Assembly: GCA_900660155.1 (NCBI GenBank)
Contig: CABFPE010000530.1
Location: 316,777-380,776 of the forward strand
Length of the DNA stretch: 64,000 bases
DNA from: Hofstenia miamia
Taxonomy: Eukaryota > Xenacoelomorpha > Acoela > Hofsteniidae
Direction of reading: 5' to 3'
The translations under genes and the position numbers were made by a program. Below are positions 12,601-26,600 of the stretch, in pieces (position 1 is the stretch's first letter; every line of letters begins with the position of its first letter). A model generated the notes under the pieces. It saw only the letters and a program-made list of their open reading frames with translations, had not been told where the DNA came from and ran no database searches.

Positions 12601-15600
12601 GCTTTGGTTTGCCGTATCTCAAAAGTTCTTATCTCAATTTTACATGTAAAGAATGATCGAAAGAAATCATGTTAAAATGTCATTGAGCTGCTTTGAGTTT
12701 AAGCAAAACCCTTGACTATTTATAGTCCAAAAACGAAGCAATGATAATCTCACAAGAAAAGAATTTGTCTATTGTGTTGCCTAGTTATTCAATGTAAAGA
12801 ATATTGCAAGGTAGCTTAATCTCTAGTCTTTTAGTAGTTCTTCGTTGTTGACTTTTTTTACTAGGTGAAGGTGGTGTTGAGTGCACCCCAATGAATTTTT
12901 TTCAATTTCGTGTTCTTAAGCCTGAACAATATAGTTATCATTATCAAGTAAGATCCAAATATATAGTAAATGTTATATTGCAGTCATTGCATCACGCTTG
13001 AGCCTTAGACATATAGTGCTATAGAGGCAAAATCATTGGTTTTTGCCAACTTGAAGCACAAACAATTTCACTCCAATAAAAACTTTTCTTTTTCACCTTT
13101 CGTTGTGACCTACAAGAGCACATGAAGCATCTTCCACACACTGAAATCTCAAAAGATGGCCTAATATTTCGTAAGCCGGAGCCTAATATTAGGTCGGGCT
13201 CTGTACAGCAAGGCTTTGTTGATGACATTATTCATTCAATTTTTTCGAAGCTAATTCCGTGCAATTCGAAACGAATTAAGTAATTGTAACATAAAAAAAA
13301 CCTTTTTTACAGAGAAATTTTTTTATAAATAAAGCTATTCGATACATAGTATTCTAATCAAAGTTGAGTGATTTGTCACATGGCGAGGATTTCTTTCAGA
13401 CTTGTAATCAATAGTAAATTTGATGGGTTTTAAAAATGCGACTGTTTCCTAACTGTATCCCCTATTTTTATATTACATGTTGTTATTCATTATATATTAT
13501 CCCTTTTTGATGTAGTTTTAAGCAGGCCCGCTACGTCCTCGTAATTTAACATTGGAACAGTTCTTTGCGGATCCTGGCCGAATTTACATCAGCTTCGCAG
13601 CCATTTTTCATAGAAAGAGGAGTCCTCAAAATTTGCCATGGGAAACCCTTTTAAAAATTAGCGATTTGTATTTCAATAAAAATCATTGAATTATTTCAAA
13701 GTTATGAGAATATAAAACATCAACACTACTACATAGAAGTATGGATAAATATATGGTACCTCTGCATTAAAATACCTTTTGGATAATTGGTAGCAGCTCT
13801 GAAAAATAGATTTAAAAATGTCTATGCGTGCTTAAGTGCATTGCGAAATTCTAATTGAACATTCTGGTAAGATGTAATTTCCTTCTCAAATGATAACGAA
13901 GATTTGAAGGCTTAGCAAACTGGAAAAAAGTCGCTCTCTAGTAACTGATGTGGAAGGTGGTGCAAAGAATATTATAATTATGGCTTATATTTGCTTTAAC
14001 AAATTCACCTCGATTTCCTTTGATATAAATTTTGCACAAGTATCTGATTTTGTGTTTGGATTTCTCATTATATCATACTGGGTATTACCAAATCTGATGT
14101 TTATTCAGCAAGGTAGACGTCCGGATCCTGAAGATACAACTGGCATTCCCTAAAAACATTAATTTCTGCTTATGGGTTCTTGGATAATGTTTCGGATAAT
14201 GACATTGATCAACGATTTGATGCCAGCCAATTTTTCATCACTACGAAAATCTTGCAGTGTTTCTTTTTTGGGATGGAATGCCATTTGAGTTATCACCATA
14301 TTTGCTTTCTTTCAAATAAATGTAATTGACGTACCACAAGCCTAGCAGTTGCCAGTTAGTGAATAAGTTGAAAAACAGCAATATAGTTAATAAATCATTG
14401 AATTATCACTGGATGTTCGTCGTTCAAGGGTTAACCCTTAAGGTATCTATTATCCAAGTGACAGATCCCATATTCAGTTTTTGTTTTTGTAGCGCTTTTG
14501 ATTTAGAGATAGTGGAGTCCGAATGTGATCGAAATCGATTAAACACAGCGGTTTATTGTATTATATTTATACAATTAATTTACAATAGTCGCGATTCACT
14601 TCATATCTATAAATTTATTTGTAAGGTTTTTGTATAATACAACTCGTGTATTATTTTTACATAACAAAACATAACCTAAAAATCAAACAATGCCTAAAGA
14701 ATTCATTCAAATGTTACAAATTACAACAGATCTAAATGGTTCTATATGATTTGAAATTACACAAAATATATCCGACGAATAATGACTGTTGGCATAAGCT
14801 TAAGGTAACTAGTGGGAAATGAATGCTTTTTAGACAATATGTTTTTAATCATATCTAGCTGAAAAAATGGTAAAATATTATTTTTAGTTTTTTGTCAACA
14901 CAATTTCAAGCTGGATGTTGTTTAAAAATTCGTCTAAAAACACTAATTTGATAAAAAAAATTGAAGATTTGCAAGTCAGAAATATGCTGCCATTTAGGGA
15001 TGATATGTAAGCCATTCAATCGAATTTACCATCAAGCTTTGTAACTATGATTTGTTTGACCTCTTGTATAAAATCATCGACTTTTTCAAACTCTTGATTT
15101 TCAGCTGTAAAAATTTATTCTTTGCTAAAATTTAATGAAATTTTAACCGTAGCTAGGACTTAACCTAAAGTTTTTTCAGTAAACTGATTTTATTACTGTC
15201 ATCCATATTTAACTACCTTGGCACAATATCTCTTTTGGAAAAAAATTTGGTAACAGAAAACGTTAGAAGTTCTGAAAATAGTTTTATAGTTTAAATCCCA
15301 GTCGTATCATTTATTTGACAAAATGAGGGTGATTTGAGCACTGTATCTTTTTTTCTCAAAAATATGATTAAAAAACTAGCCTTAAAAACTCATTCATTGG
15401 TTGTCATGAAAACGCTAACTTGCCTAATTAATTTTTTTACAATATTCATTTGAATTAGTATCCGTCTTATGGTATAGTATTTAGGAGGATTGGGTTGAAT
15501 TTAAAAATAATATTCATTACCTACTTAAATCATTACCTTAAATCAAGTCCAATTAAAATTTTATCAAGAAAATCGATCCGAAACCCAAAGCCTAAGAAAA

Positions 15601-16934
15601 AGACTAAAAGTATGTGCAAAATCGTATATATTTGACTACAGCAATCGCTAATCATGTTACTGTCATATTTTATTAGTGCCTGTTGCTTGTCTAATTTACT
15701 AAAAATCTGATTTCAGCAACAGTCTTTCCCGTGTCAAATTTTACATTTAAAATTGAGAACAAATTTCCTCATTAGAATGCCGCTTCTCCATGTATCCAAG
15801 TTTGTCTTTCATTGACGAATGTATATATAATAGGCATTATTTTTATGCAAGCAGTAAATGAGGGCTGTTCCCTTTGATTTTTTGTTAAGACAACAATTGA
15901 TGTTGTTTAAACTGTTAATTAGTTTCGTAGGTCGTTTACCATTTCTTGAGAATCGGCATTTCGCTGTTTACAGTTCATCGTTTTCTATCTTTGATTATTC
16001 CTTTTGCATTAAGAGAAATATGCGCCATCAATTTATTATTTTCTAAATCTATCCGCTTAATTTCTCTTGATTTACGTTAAAGCATTTTTGAACGTTAAGT
16101 TTCCTTTACAAATGCAAAGTGTAAATCAACTGTTGTTATTTTTAGAACATATTGAAAATTTGAAATCCATTTTCAATATTGCTAACCGTTTTGTGAAAAG
16201 CTGTTACGAAATGGGCATTTCTCAAGTTAATCTAAACTGCCTAGGAATTTCTTAAAATATTTCATAGTTTTTGAAAAAATTTAAACACTAATATAGAAAA
16301 TCAAAATCTGAAAGTGTCATATGATAAAGAAATTTTACAATCATTTACGATCTCAGGTCCGCGACCTCCAACTTGAATAGTCTATCTATGTAAGTGGAAA
16401 TAGTTGAAGTTAGTTGTTGCTTTCGAGGGCTTTGGACCTCCTGATTACTTGAACATTAAGCATGGAGCAAATTTGAAGCTTTTTAAGAAATCGAATTTTC
16501 ATTGTAGAAAAAAAATACATTTGAGTATAAATAATCAACATTCACCAATAGATGTCTTCATATCCAACAGTTTCCAAATTTTCTAGTAAAATAAGTAGGA
16601 AATTGCTTGAAAATGTGGGGAATACGATTATGATGCTCATTATTCTTGTATTTAATCAATTATAATAATGATTATTCAACTCATTATTTTTAAAGTTCTC
16701 TTCACAGTGCTTTATAGCCAAGTAAGCTGATCATTTCCTTCAAACAGTTTTTAATTGCTTTGATTTTGTGCATTTGTTGTAATGAACGTATATGCGTAAC
16801 CGAACTGAAATCCTCGATTCTTTAAATTAAATGTTTTCAGATCGAAATTTTAGTGTTCGAGGTGTGAATCAAAAACTCAAATTCGTTTTCAACCTTTTCG
16901 ATTTATTCAGATTCTGCATGAAAAATAGAGATGT
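9643..16934. other. Long non-coding stretch
   Basis: No exon or RNA gene recognised. It holds a poly-C run at about 11970-11981. A minus ORF at 13019-13228 with CGRCFMCSC and a basic stretch faintly recalls a piggyBac C-terminal Cys-rich tail, but this is too weak to call. Other ORFs look random. Confidence 0.5.
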
Positions 16935-16942
16935 GCGCGGTG

Positions 16943-17308
16943 CAGACTTGTCAACGAATGGAGCTTCTAACGAACCGAGCCGAGCCGAGCTTGAGTAGAA
17001 TATTGGATATATAACGAGCCGTTTTTTTAAGAAAAGCAAATTTATAGTAGTGCTTGTTAATTTGATTATGCAGATTTTTCTCATTTTTTCATTCAATATG
17101 CCTTTCTTATAATCTAATTTTAGAAATGTTTATTAAATAATGGGAAGAGCCATGTAAACAATTCTGAGAGCGCAATATTTTTAAAAAAATATCGAGCTGA
17201 AACGAACCTCATTGAAAGATTTTATTGGCGACCCGAGCCGAACCGAAATTACTCAAAATTAAAACGAGCCGAGCTGAGCTCAGAAATTTCCGCTCGTTGA
17301 CAAGTCTG
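16943..17308. mobile_element. hAT-like MITE, CAGACTTGTCAACGA family, copy 1
   Basis: 15-bp perfect TIRs CAGACTTGTCAACGA and a perfect 8-bp target duplication GCGCGGTG (16935-16942 and 17309-17316). Subterminal GAGCCGAGCCGAGC repeats sit at both ends and the centre is AT-rich. The interior closely matches the copy at 27634-27937. It lies a few hundred bases upstream of Svil exon 1. Confidence 0.93.
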
Positions 17309-17567
17309 GCGCGGTGCGTTATTTCATTTGTTAAGTATAGTAGCCGGGGCTTATAACAGCCTCAATCTTTGCTCTTTTTTGGTCTCATTAAAATTTTCGA
17401 ATAATCATATGTTACAAATTTCAGAAAACTGGTCGTTATAATCGCGGGCACTGGATAAGGTTTTCCATTTAAAAATAGGAATTTATTTTGCAAAATGTCA
17501 CTTTCATGGATAATTTAGTTAAGTTTCTTTCATCAATTACGTTTCATTTATTAGGCTTTGTCTTTAG

Positions 17568-17657
17568 ATGCATTGATGACGAAATAAAAAGCATTCTTAA
17601 GAAATCATCAGTCTTTAGCTCCCCGCCACCAGAAGATGCTTCTGATGACCAAGTCAG
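17568..17657 (+). CDS. Svil: Svil exon 1 (first recognised): SILK motif
   Basis: Acceptor tgtctttag, donor cag|gtattg. The exon enters in phase 2 and leaves in phase 2, encoding CIDDEIKSILKKSSVFSS followed by an acidic stretch. It contains one SILK motif (KSILKK). Because it enters in mid-codon, at least one more coding exon must lie upstream; I could not recognise it. The in-frame TTAG at 17551-17554 is an alternative acceptor. Confidence 0.7.
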
Positions 17658-20600
17658 GTATTGTTTCTTACATTCCACATTACTTTTTAACTTATTTTGT
17701 TGTCAATATCATATCCAATTTCATTAACTACAAACCGTGCTTTATTTCTTGCCGTGCTGTGCTCGTGTCCATTCTTACATAATATTTTATGTCCGTGCCT
17801 TGCTGGAACCCACATTAAAATACGCATAGAATATTTTTGTTATTTTGATTTTTTAAATCTATTAATTTGCATATTAAAGTCATCAAAAGTATTGTTTCTT
17901 GAACAATTTGTTAAACTATATAAATAGTTTGCTGCCAAAAATATTTCATTCATGCAGGTTTAATCTAAGATGCCTTTTACATTAGACGAAATAACAAAAT
18001 TTCTGAAAAAATAATTCAAATCGCGTTTCACTGATGATTAAAACTGGCACAAAATCACATATTGATTTCCTAAGTTAGATTTTCGTGCCGTGCTGGGCTT
18101 GTGTTTGATTTTTTTTAAATTTGGTGTCGTGTCGTGCTCGTGCCCCACTGCGTTCTTTCGTGCCATGATCGTACCAAAAATTGAAGGCGCGGTTCTAAAA
18201 CTGACTACAAGTAAGTTCTATTTATTTTGTTCTCAATTTTATTACCGTATCTAGATGAGATAGTGTAGTTTAAATAATCAAGACTAAATGGAAATATTTG
18301 TTAGGTATAAGGGTGTCCGTAGATATTAATTAATTAGTGATTAATTTGTATGAAACATTTAACCTGAATCCAATACAAATTATTTGTTCTATGGGTCCAT
18401 TCTCATACAATGTTTTTCTATGTATTTTTATAAGTTGCTTTGATGTGTTGTGTGTATTTTGGCAATTTTGCCTTATTTTGAAATTTAAGGAGAAAATAGC
18501 TTCTCTGATTGACTTCTTGGAAGGAAACTAAATAATAAGGAACACAGATCTGAGTATCTACCTATATATGTTTCTTTGCTACATGCTACATTCAGCCAGA
18601 TCGATTGCAACTAGGAAATTGTGTGCGAGTAAGGCTTTTCCATCCTGCTCAGCCGCCTGCCTATCTGTTTTGTAACTGTACTAGACCCTACCCACAAAAG
18701 CATTACCCGTTTGTTATCCGTAGCAGTAAATGGGCTGTGCACGCACAGTTCTAGCAAACACATGAAATAAATATTAGTCCAAAAATTGCTTCTTATTACC
18801 AATAGTTCTTTGAAATGTTCTGGTAAGCTCAGCTCGAAAATCCGCTAACTTGGCTCGTTACCATGTTGGCCTGGCTCACAGTTGAATGGCTCATCGTGGT
18901 TCTTAATTCATTAGCCAATCATCGTCGACTATTAGTATAAAGGTGCTTATGACCCCGCCGTATAAATTGTTAATGTAATTCAACGCATATCTCACTTTAT
19001 CGGTCACCGAACGATATACTTCCCCATTGGAACTATTTCGTTAAGAATAGGCTAGATTTTTCTATACAAGTTTTCAGTACTGCAGCATGATCAGCACAAG
19101 GCGAAAGGGATTCTTTTTCAAAAGAATTGGTTATCAACAAAACGAGATCTCGGCTTCTTCCAAAATACGTGAAATACCTCAAACTTATCTGAAGTACTTT
19201 TGATACACTCGCAAATTTTGCAAAAAATTAAAAATTTTTAAGTAAGTTTGTAAATATGCTTATTTTTAAAACGATCGGCTCGACTCGGCTCGCGAAAATT
19301 AGAGCTTATTATAACGCCGAGATAGAGACCACACATTTTCGGTCCAATGAGATTTGGTTTTTATCCCGTACTGAAATAAAGATGTTCTGAAATTTTGTGT
19401 ATAATAATCAAGTTGAATACTGAAGAGAAATATTTAACATATATTAGTCCAGCCAATATAATATATTAGCAAACATAGTATATATTAATATAGTATAGTA
19501 GCAAATATTATATATCAAATTGGTCTCTGTTGAATTGAGAAGTTGGTCCCGGTCCCGTCTTTTGTTTTTCGGTCCCTCAGAACGTCTCTAAAGTTCTTAT
19601 TGCAATTTAGTTAAACAGCCTTTGAATTCATAACGAACTTCAAAGGTCTGAAATTTAAGTTTAAATTGTTAATCAAGAATTGATGAAAACCAAATTAATT
19701 TAAATGTTTTGTTTGTGAAAATTGACAACGTCACCCGAATTTTTTAACGCTGTACCAGTAACCGTTCGTAGACGGAAAGTTTTTACGAGTACGGCCAGGT
19801 AAATTCATTCCCGCGTATCATTCCCACTAGGTTCAGAGATGGGGATTGTGGGGATCCCATATTACCGTCAGGCTTGCTGATCTCTGATGCAAAAATTAGG
19901 CAATAATACCGATCAATGATGCTGCTTATCTTCCAAAAAATGCTCAGTTTGCAGAATTAATCTCGAGTTTGAGCTTATCTTTTCCATGAAAACCACTGTA
20001 TAACATAAGACTTATTCTGATATTACAATTAGTTTAAATGTGCAGGGCGCTCTCTTATCAAAAAGCACTATAACAACATGCTTTTTATAGGTTGAATATA
20101 TTGTCTCACAAAATTATTAAATCATTCATATTTTTAACCCACTTACAAAATTAAAAAATTTTTTTATAGATCTTCTATTAAGCACATTGCCTCAAGAAAC
20201 AATACATTCTATTAAAATGTTATAATATGAGTGGGTTATAATAGATTGAAAATATTTTTTTTATTTCAGACACATTGAACTAAATTTGTTAAATTTTTTA
20301 TGTCCTTTGCTATGTATCTCTACCATAACAAGTAGATTTTTCATCACACAACCCAAGGAAAATTTGTGGGAAGCCTTTATTTACCAGTGCACTACTTTTT
20401 AAAAATTTGAGCAGTTTTTGAACTTTGAAATCATTAGCACTGTTCTGCACAAGGATGTTGTTTGTGCTACTTTTCTGAAATCAATAGTCTTTATTGGTGG
20501 TATGTGAAGAACAAAATATATGGTAGAAATTCTATTTTTTATACTTGTTGACGCTAATGTTTTTCAGTAGAACTTTTGATCCACATATTCTTTACTGAGA

Positions 20601-23600
20601 TTGCATATCGATGGACAGCTTGTTTTCTTTTCTGCCAATGTAGCCTTCTTGAATAGTGAAGGATAGTTTGTGCTACTTCATAAATAGTTGGTAAGCTATC
20701 TCCAATTCAAAGATCATCTTCATGCATTATGATTAATTAAAATCTAATTAAAGAAAAAAGACGAGCAGAAAAAATAAAGTGTTTTCTTTATGATTTCTAC
20801 TAAAAACAAGTAAAAAACGCATATGTCCTTCCCACACATTTAGTATACGTTCTGGATGGAAAAACAATTATTTCCTGTGTAGTATATGCTTTTAAAAAAT
20901 CGCCTGTATAGCCCACTCCTTGTTATAATTTATTTAATTTTGAATGAAAGAAATTGCTTTCATTTTTTAATTTTAAGTTTTACTAATTAATAACTTCAAT
21001 ATCCTAGCATGTAACACTAACAATAGTGAATTAGTGCATACACTATTGATCGAAACCTAATTTCTCATTGCAGTTAGTAATTGTATATAACAAATATATC
21101 GTTAAAAAGACTCTTATAGCCCTTTGATTCCTAGAATTTGTTTGATGATAAACTGAAATATCAAACAAAAATTGAAATAGGAGGGCTTTTTGAACTGAAC
21201 CTGAAATGAAAATTACTCGAAATACAAATTAAAACTGAAACTGAAATTATCTGAATTTTAATTCAATTGAATGCATTACGCCTGAATATGGTTTGCAGGA
21301 CTTTTGTTTACCTCCAGAAACTTCAGAATCTGCCTTTTATTAAGTTATAATCCAAACAGTTTTCACATAGATATGGTTGAATTAGTAGCAATGAATGAAG
21401 AAGTACCCAAATTTCTTATATTTAATGCAATTTTTCATCTGGATTTAGAATTACATTTGCCACTTTTAGCAGGTGCCTGGCCTTGGATATTAATTCGTTC
21501 AATTTTATTATTTGTAAAAGCATGCTTTGAAGCTTATGCTAAACCATGCTTGACTCCAATAAGCGTATTAAGAATATATTCCAACTATTGCACATGAAGG
21601 TTATTAGTTAGTTTTGATTAAATGTTTACGCTTTTGGATTTAGTCCCAAAAACCATTATGGTTATTGTCGGATTGACCATTTGTCTTACGGCCGTGCCTG
21701 ATACTGATATGATATCCATGCTAATCTTTATAAATTTAATCTCTGTACTATATGTGTTCATAATTTATTTGCTCTCAAATAATGCCATTTGCAACACTGA
21801 TTCCTCAATTGATCGTTTCTTACATTTTATTTAAAAAATTTTTACGCGTTTACTGACTCTCTACCAGGTTTACTTGAAAATATCCTATCTTTTGAAAACT
21901 TTTGTTCTCTTATATAAATAATAAATTTTAAGACACCTACGGAAATGCTTTTAACCTACACTAAACTTAGCTTGTTAACCTTATTTGCCACAAGAGGGGT
22001 TGATTCCTCCACCACTACATATTTTTGGTACATTTTAGTTTTTTAATAATCCGATGTGTCAACAATATTGTCAAAATTTTGATTATAAATTTTGTATTTT
22101 TACATGAAACCAGGCCAATCACTTTGCCCAATTTAAATTGGGCAGCCCATTTTGAACAATTTTTGCCCAATTTATTGTTTGCTGCCCAATTTTCTTTATT
22201 GTAAATCTGTAGGTTAATACAGAGCTAGAATTTTTCTTCAAATTTCATATTCCTGCTCCTATTTGTAGATTTTTTATTATTATTATCGTATTCGTATATT
22301 TACGTATAATTAATGTTATTGTTAGATTTATTTTGAAACCTTGAATCAGGCTTGCCACTTGCTCCCTCTTTAAGGGAATTTCCTGCAGCCCTGCCAACTG
22401 GTTCATATTTCATGCTGTCATATTTAGATGTATGCTAATCTTTTGGTCCGATCTCTGAGTTTAATGTACTTTCTTAAAACTGATAATTCCTTTTAACATT
22501 TAGCTGTTTTCTGAAAGCATTAGTGGAAACACGGTGTTAAGTAGAGCAGAATAAAACTTACATAATATTTTGTATTTGACTACGGCACTACGTACAACGT
22601 ACTATTCATGTATTTGTTTCAATCCATTTTATATGAATATTTTGGCGATGAATCGAGGGGTATGATTCATTTTTATCTAATCTATTGAAAAACCTATGAA
22701 AACTCCGTTAGTAATTTTTTTAAATTTTGAAATGGTTTCAAACAGTTTAATGTGATTTTTTATGATAAATTTAAAACAGTTAATTTTGTTGTACTTTTTT
22801 GATTATATTACAACTTGATTACATTAACATCTTATTTTGTTTCTTGAATAACTGTATTATTATTTCATATTTCAATTAATCTAAATGGATGGTAAGTGTC
22901 GCTTCTCAACCAGTGTTTCCACTAAATATTCTTGGACGATGGGCGTGCCGAATGATCCATTCTCGGCACCATGCAAACATTGCAATAATAAGCGGAACTT
23001 CGCAAACGGCCTCTATTTGTTGAAACAACACGAATTGAAAGACAGCCACAAAAAAATGTCCCAGCTGATAGAAATCAAGTGTCCTGCAAAATCGGCGCCG
23101 CTTTGGCCGGCTCTATCACAAAAGAGACAGGAATAATCAAGGCTACAATTTATCACTGCATAAAAATCATCGTAGTGTGTGTTTCGCTGAAATCTAGTGA
23201 TTGTTTTTACTCGTAAGCGCGGGTTGTACAAAATTATGTTTCCTGATAGTCAATTTAGTTGTATCAATTGTCGGAGAACAAAAACCACTTATATTATAAC
23301 TAAAGCCATTGCTCCGTATGTTCGAAAGCAACTAGCCGGTTCTCTGTCTACTGCTAGTCGCGTGGGCTTCCATCTGGACGAATCGTCCTATAATAAAAAA
23401 TGTAGGCTTGAAATCTGGGTTGTATACTTCAATGACAATGTACGCAAAAACACTTATCTCAAGACGGTTCAACTTGAAACACAGCTAAATTTGAAAGACT
23501 TTCTGAACAATTCCATTAAAAGTTTGTCAGAATTGCGGCTCGTTAATGCCGATGTAGTGTTCAACGCGTTTCAAAAAACAAAGGAATTCGAAATTGGATA

Positions 23601-26600
23601 TGGGAAAGTACAATATGTTATGACTGATAATTGTAGTACTATGCGAGGGAAGAGTGACGGAGCTGTGAAGAAAATAACGTATGTTTATCCTAATCCTGTT
23701 CCCCTCCCGGGTTGCAGTTGACATATGGCGAATTTGGTTGCGAAGGACGTTGCTGCTGAATCGGAATTAGTTTCGAAAATTGTGGATTTTATGTCGTCTC
23801 TTTCTGCCTTTATAAATAAATCACCAAAAGCTCAGTCACTTTTGCATCAAGTTGAGAGTTTCTTAGGACTTCCCTCGCTACCTGCTTATTTCGCCACGCG
23901 TTTCTTATGTATTTATACATCTGTTGAAGCAATCACCGATCAGTTTCCTGTTGTACAAAAACTACTATCATTGATACCCGCTAGAGATGAAGAGCATATG
24001 AAACTTCTGAAAAATATCGGCTCAAACATGCTACTGATCCACCTCAATTAATGTGCACTTCACCTTATATATTTTTACGAAGCAATGTCAAGATCCAACA
24101 TTGGATATTCATTCGTTTCTCATTCGACTGCTTCAGTATATTTCTAAGATATTGACCAAATTGAGACATTCCATTGATCTCTCAGATAAAATATATCACA
24201 GTAAATTGTTTCATGATGATGAAGCAAAATTATTCAAGGCTCAAAAGACGGATTTTCAATATTCCTGCCAAAATCCCTGTGTATTATCCGCTTTAAATAA
24301 TTTGAGTGAAAAAGAGATCAGTGATGGGACAAGTCAAATGAATTTATGCTATCTACTGCAATGAAGCGTTTTTCGGTTTACCTTTGTGACGACCTACTCC
24401 GTAACAGTTATATTTTCTACATGGAAATTGGTAAATTCACTGAACGGACAATTGCTAAGTTGGTGAAAGTGGCTAAAATTGTGCATTGTAATCCATCAGT
24501 TACCCAGGATAAATCCTCAGTAATGCGAGTTACCGAAGACTCGAAAAAGACCATGAATGCTCTTTATAATAATAAAATTCTTTAACAATATCTACCGCTT
24601 AAAGAACTGTTTCAAAACGCTCATTTATATTCCCCTCAAAGTATGAATGTTGAAAGCGGATTTTCAAATATGAAAAAGACAGAAACCGGATATCAAGCCT
24701 TGTTTCTAGCAGATACTTACGATTCTCTAAGAATTAGCAAGAATTTTTTTAATACTTTTAATTACGAGAAATTCGCTATACCTGCTGATCTTATTGATAT
24801 GGTGAGAAATGCGAGTAAAAATATAAGGAGGATGCGGCTCCCCCCAAACAACAAAATGTGGAAAACGCCAATACAGCTGCCACAGTGCGTGACTCTATTG
24901 GCGTCTACAAACGACATACTCCAGCTAAATTAAGACTCGAAATGAAAAATGTTGATGTTGATATTGAAAAAGCCCAGAAGGTGCTTGAAGAACTCCGTGC
25001 TAAGAAACAGAAACTTGACAATGAAAAAGCAAGCGTTTCTGCGAGATCTGAAACGGACACAGCTCATATTGTTGTTAGTATGTTCAATGTAAATTAAATA
25101 TTTATGTAGTAACGAACTTGCTTTTCACAAACAATGATTGCAATGTATGGCAGGTCACTGCTTGCTGTTTAAAAACAAAGCAATCCAGTCCTTTGTGATT
25201 ACGTTACCTTTTAAATTGTGATTACGTTACTCGTATTTTTATTTCTATTATCTAAATTTTCTACTTCATATCTAAAAAAGCCTCGTAATTTGTTGTGTTT
25301 TTTTTGGCGTGTTATAATTCTCTTATGGGTCCTCTCGGCATTTGGCATTCGCTTAACTTTTCAAAAATAATTTGCATTTCAAATGTACTTCCATATGTGG
25401 TGATTACGTTACTATTTTGCGAACTACATTTTCTTAGTATCATTTCTTAACTGTGTAATAGTATAGCGTAATTTATGTCTGCTGTAGCATGCTATTCCAA
25501 AGTTGGCTCTTCTTAATCCAGAACCTTAAGCTGTAATACCAAAAAAGTTAGAAAAAACCAGTGACACTGCGATTACGTTACCCTTGGAGTTAATGTTTTC
25601 ACGTATTTTTATATTGCTCAATGTTTTGTTATTCTGAAGTGGCAGCCCTGCACGAAACTGCTGTATTAGTTCCCCATTTCGAAATTTTGTGTCTGTTGTT
25701 AAATAAAGAACCTCGTATGGATACATTAACCAGATTTTGCCAACTCACAAATCATCATGAAACAGCCTATTGAAGAGATCCAAAACTTCAAAAGCACCAA
25801 TTTTTTTGCTACCTATCATTGAAAATTATGACGTTATCGACATTGTGATGCTATCATCTATCTAATGGGGTTTTAGTAACGTATAAAGTTTTATAGAAAA
25901 ATTGTTTGAAGAAAAATAGTTATTAAGATAGATGCTGAATCAACCCCTCCCCTTCCCTGTGATTTCAAAAGATAAAAATATCTTGTTGCAAATGGGGGTT
26001 AAATATTGTGATTAATTGAAACTTAATTGTCTACTCATTTTCTGATTTTTCTAATTTGCTCCAAATACAAACTTGACATTCTCACACTGATAGTTTTATC
26101 GCGAGTGCTTGCGTCATTCGGTTGGTATTTAGTCTTCCACCATATTCTACTCACAGCTGTTTTTAAATGAACCGTCTGCTTCCCAAATAACACTGCAAAT
26201 AGTTTTATCTTCAATTCATCTCACAATGATAAATAATCAAAGTTGTGATAATTATTTTAGGTTGTTGAGTAATCATCTTCGCATTCTAGTTTTTTATTTC
26301 TGTTCTAGTTTCTAGCTTTTATTTTCACTTACGAATTGCGGTTAATTTAGTAAATTAAATACAGCGACAGTTTTTTTGCTAGCCACTATTCAATATCAAT
26401 TGTAAAATGTCATGTGGAATGTAACAATTATCTTTCACATCAATTTTGAAAATTTCTATGTTACCATTGCTTAAATTATATCCATTTCAGAAAATTACTT
26501 TCCGCTCTGCTCATTCAGTTCTTTTTAACAATGTTTGCTCTTGATAATCCTAAGTAACTAATAACCAAGGCTGTTCGTTGTGAATAAATTCAATAATTCC

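Larger units (their letters stand above)
22347..25650 (+). mobile_element. Decayed hAT transposon, about 3.3 kb
   Basis: The ends read CAGGCTTGCCACTT (22347-22360) and, inverted, CAGGGCTGCCACTT (25637-25650), a 12/14 match and hAT-like in sequence. Between them lies a broken transposase with a BED-like finger. Flanking 8-mers (CCTTGAAT and CACGAAAC) do not match, so the borders are tentative. The 3' third carries four copies of a 13-bp motif (25195-25581). Confidence 0.6.

Noticed and set aside
13019-13228. Minus ORF with CGRCFMCSC and a basic stretch, possibly a piggyBac Cys-rich tail
   Set aside because: The remaining Cys/His spacing is not met and no DDE domain lies upstream.
17740-18170. 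CGTGCCGTGCT repeats considered as a MITE
   Set aside because: The repeats at the two sides are in direct, not inverted, orientation; borders could not be set.
19330-19595. GGTCCC-rich patch considered as an inverted-repeat element
   Set aside because: Only about 7 bp of terminal inverted match and no target duplication.
21304-21834. Two adjacent hydrophobic ORFs in intron 1
   Set aside because: AT-rich composition gives Leu/Ile/Phe-rich frames by chance; no motif or splice support.
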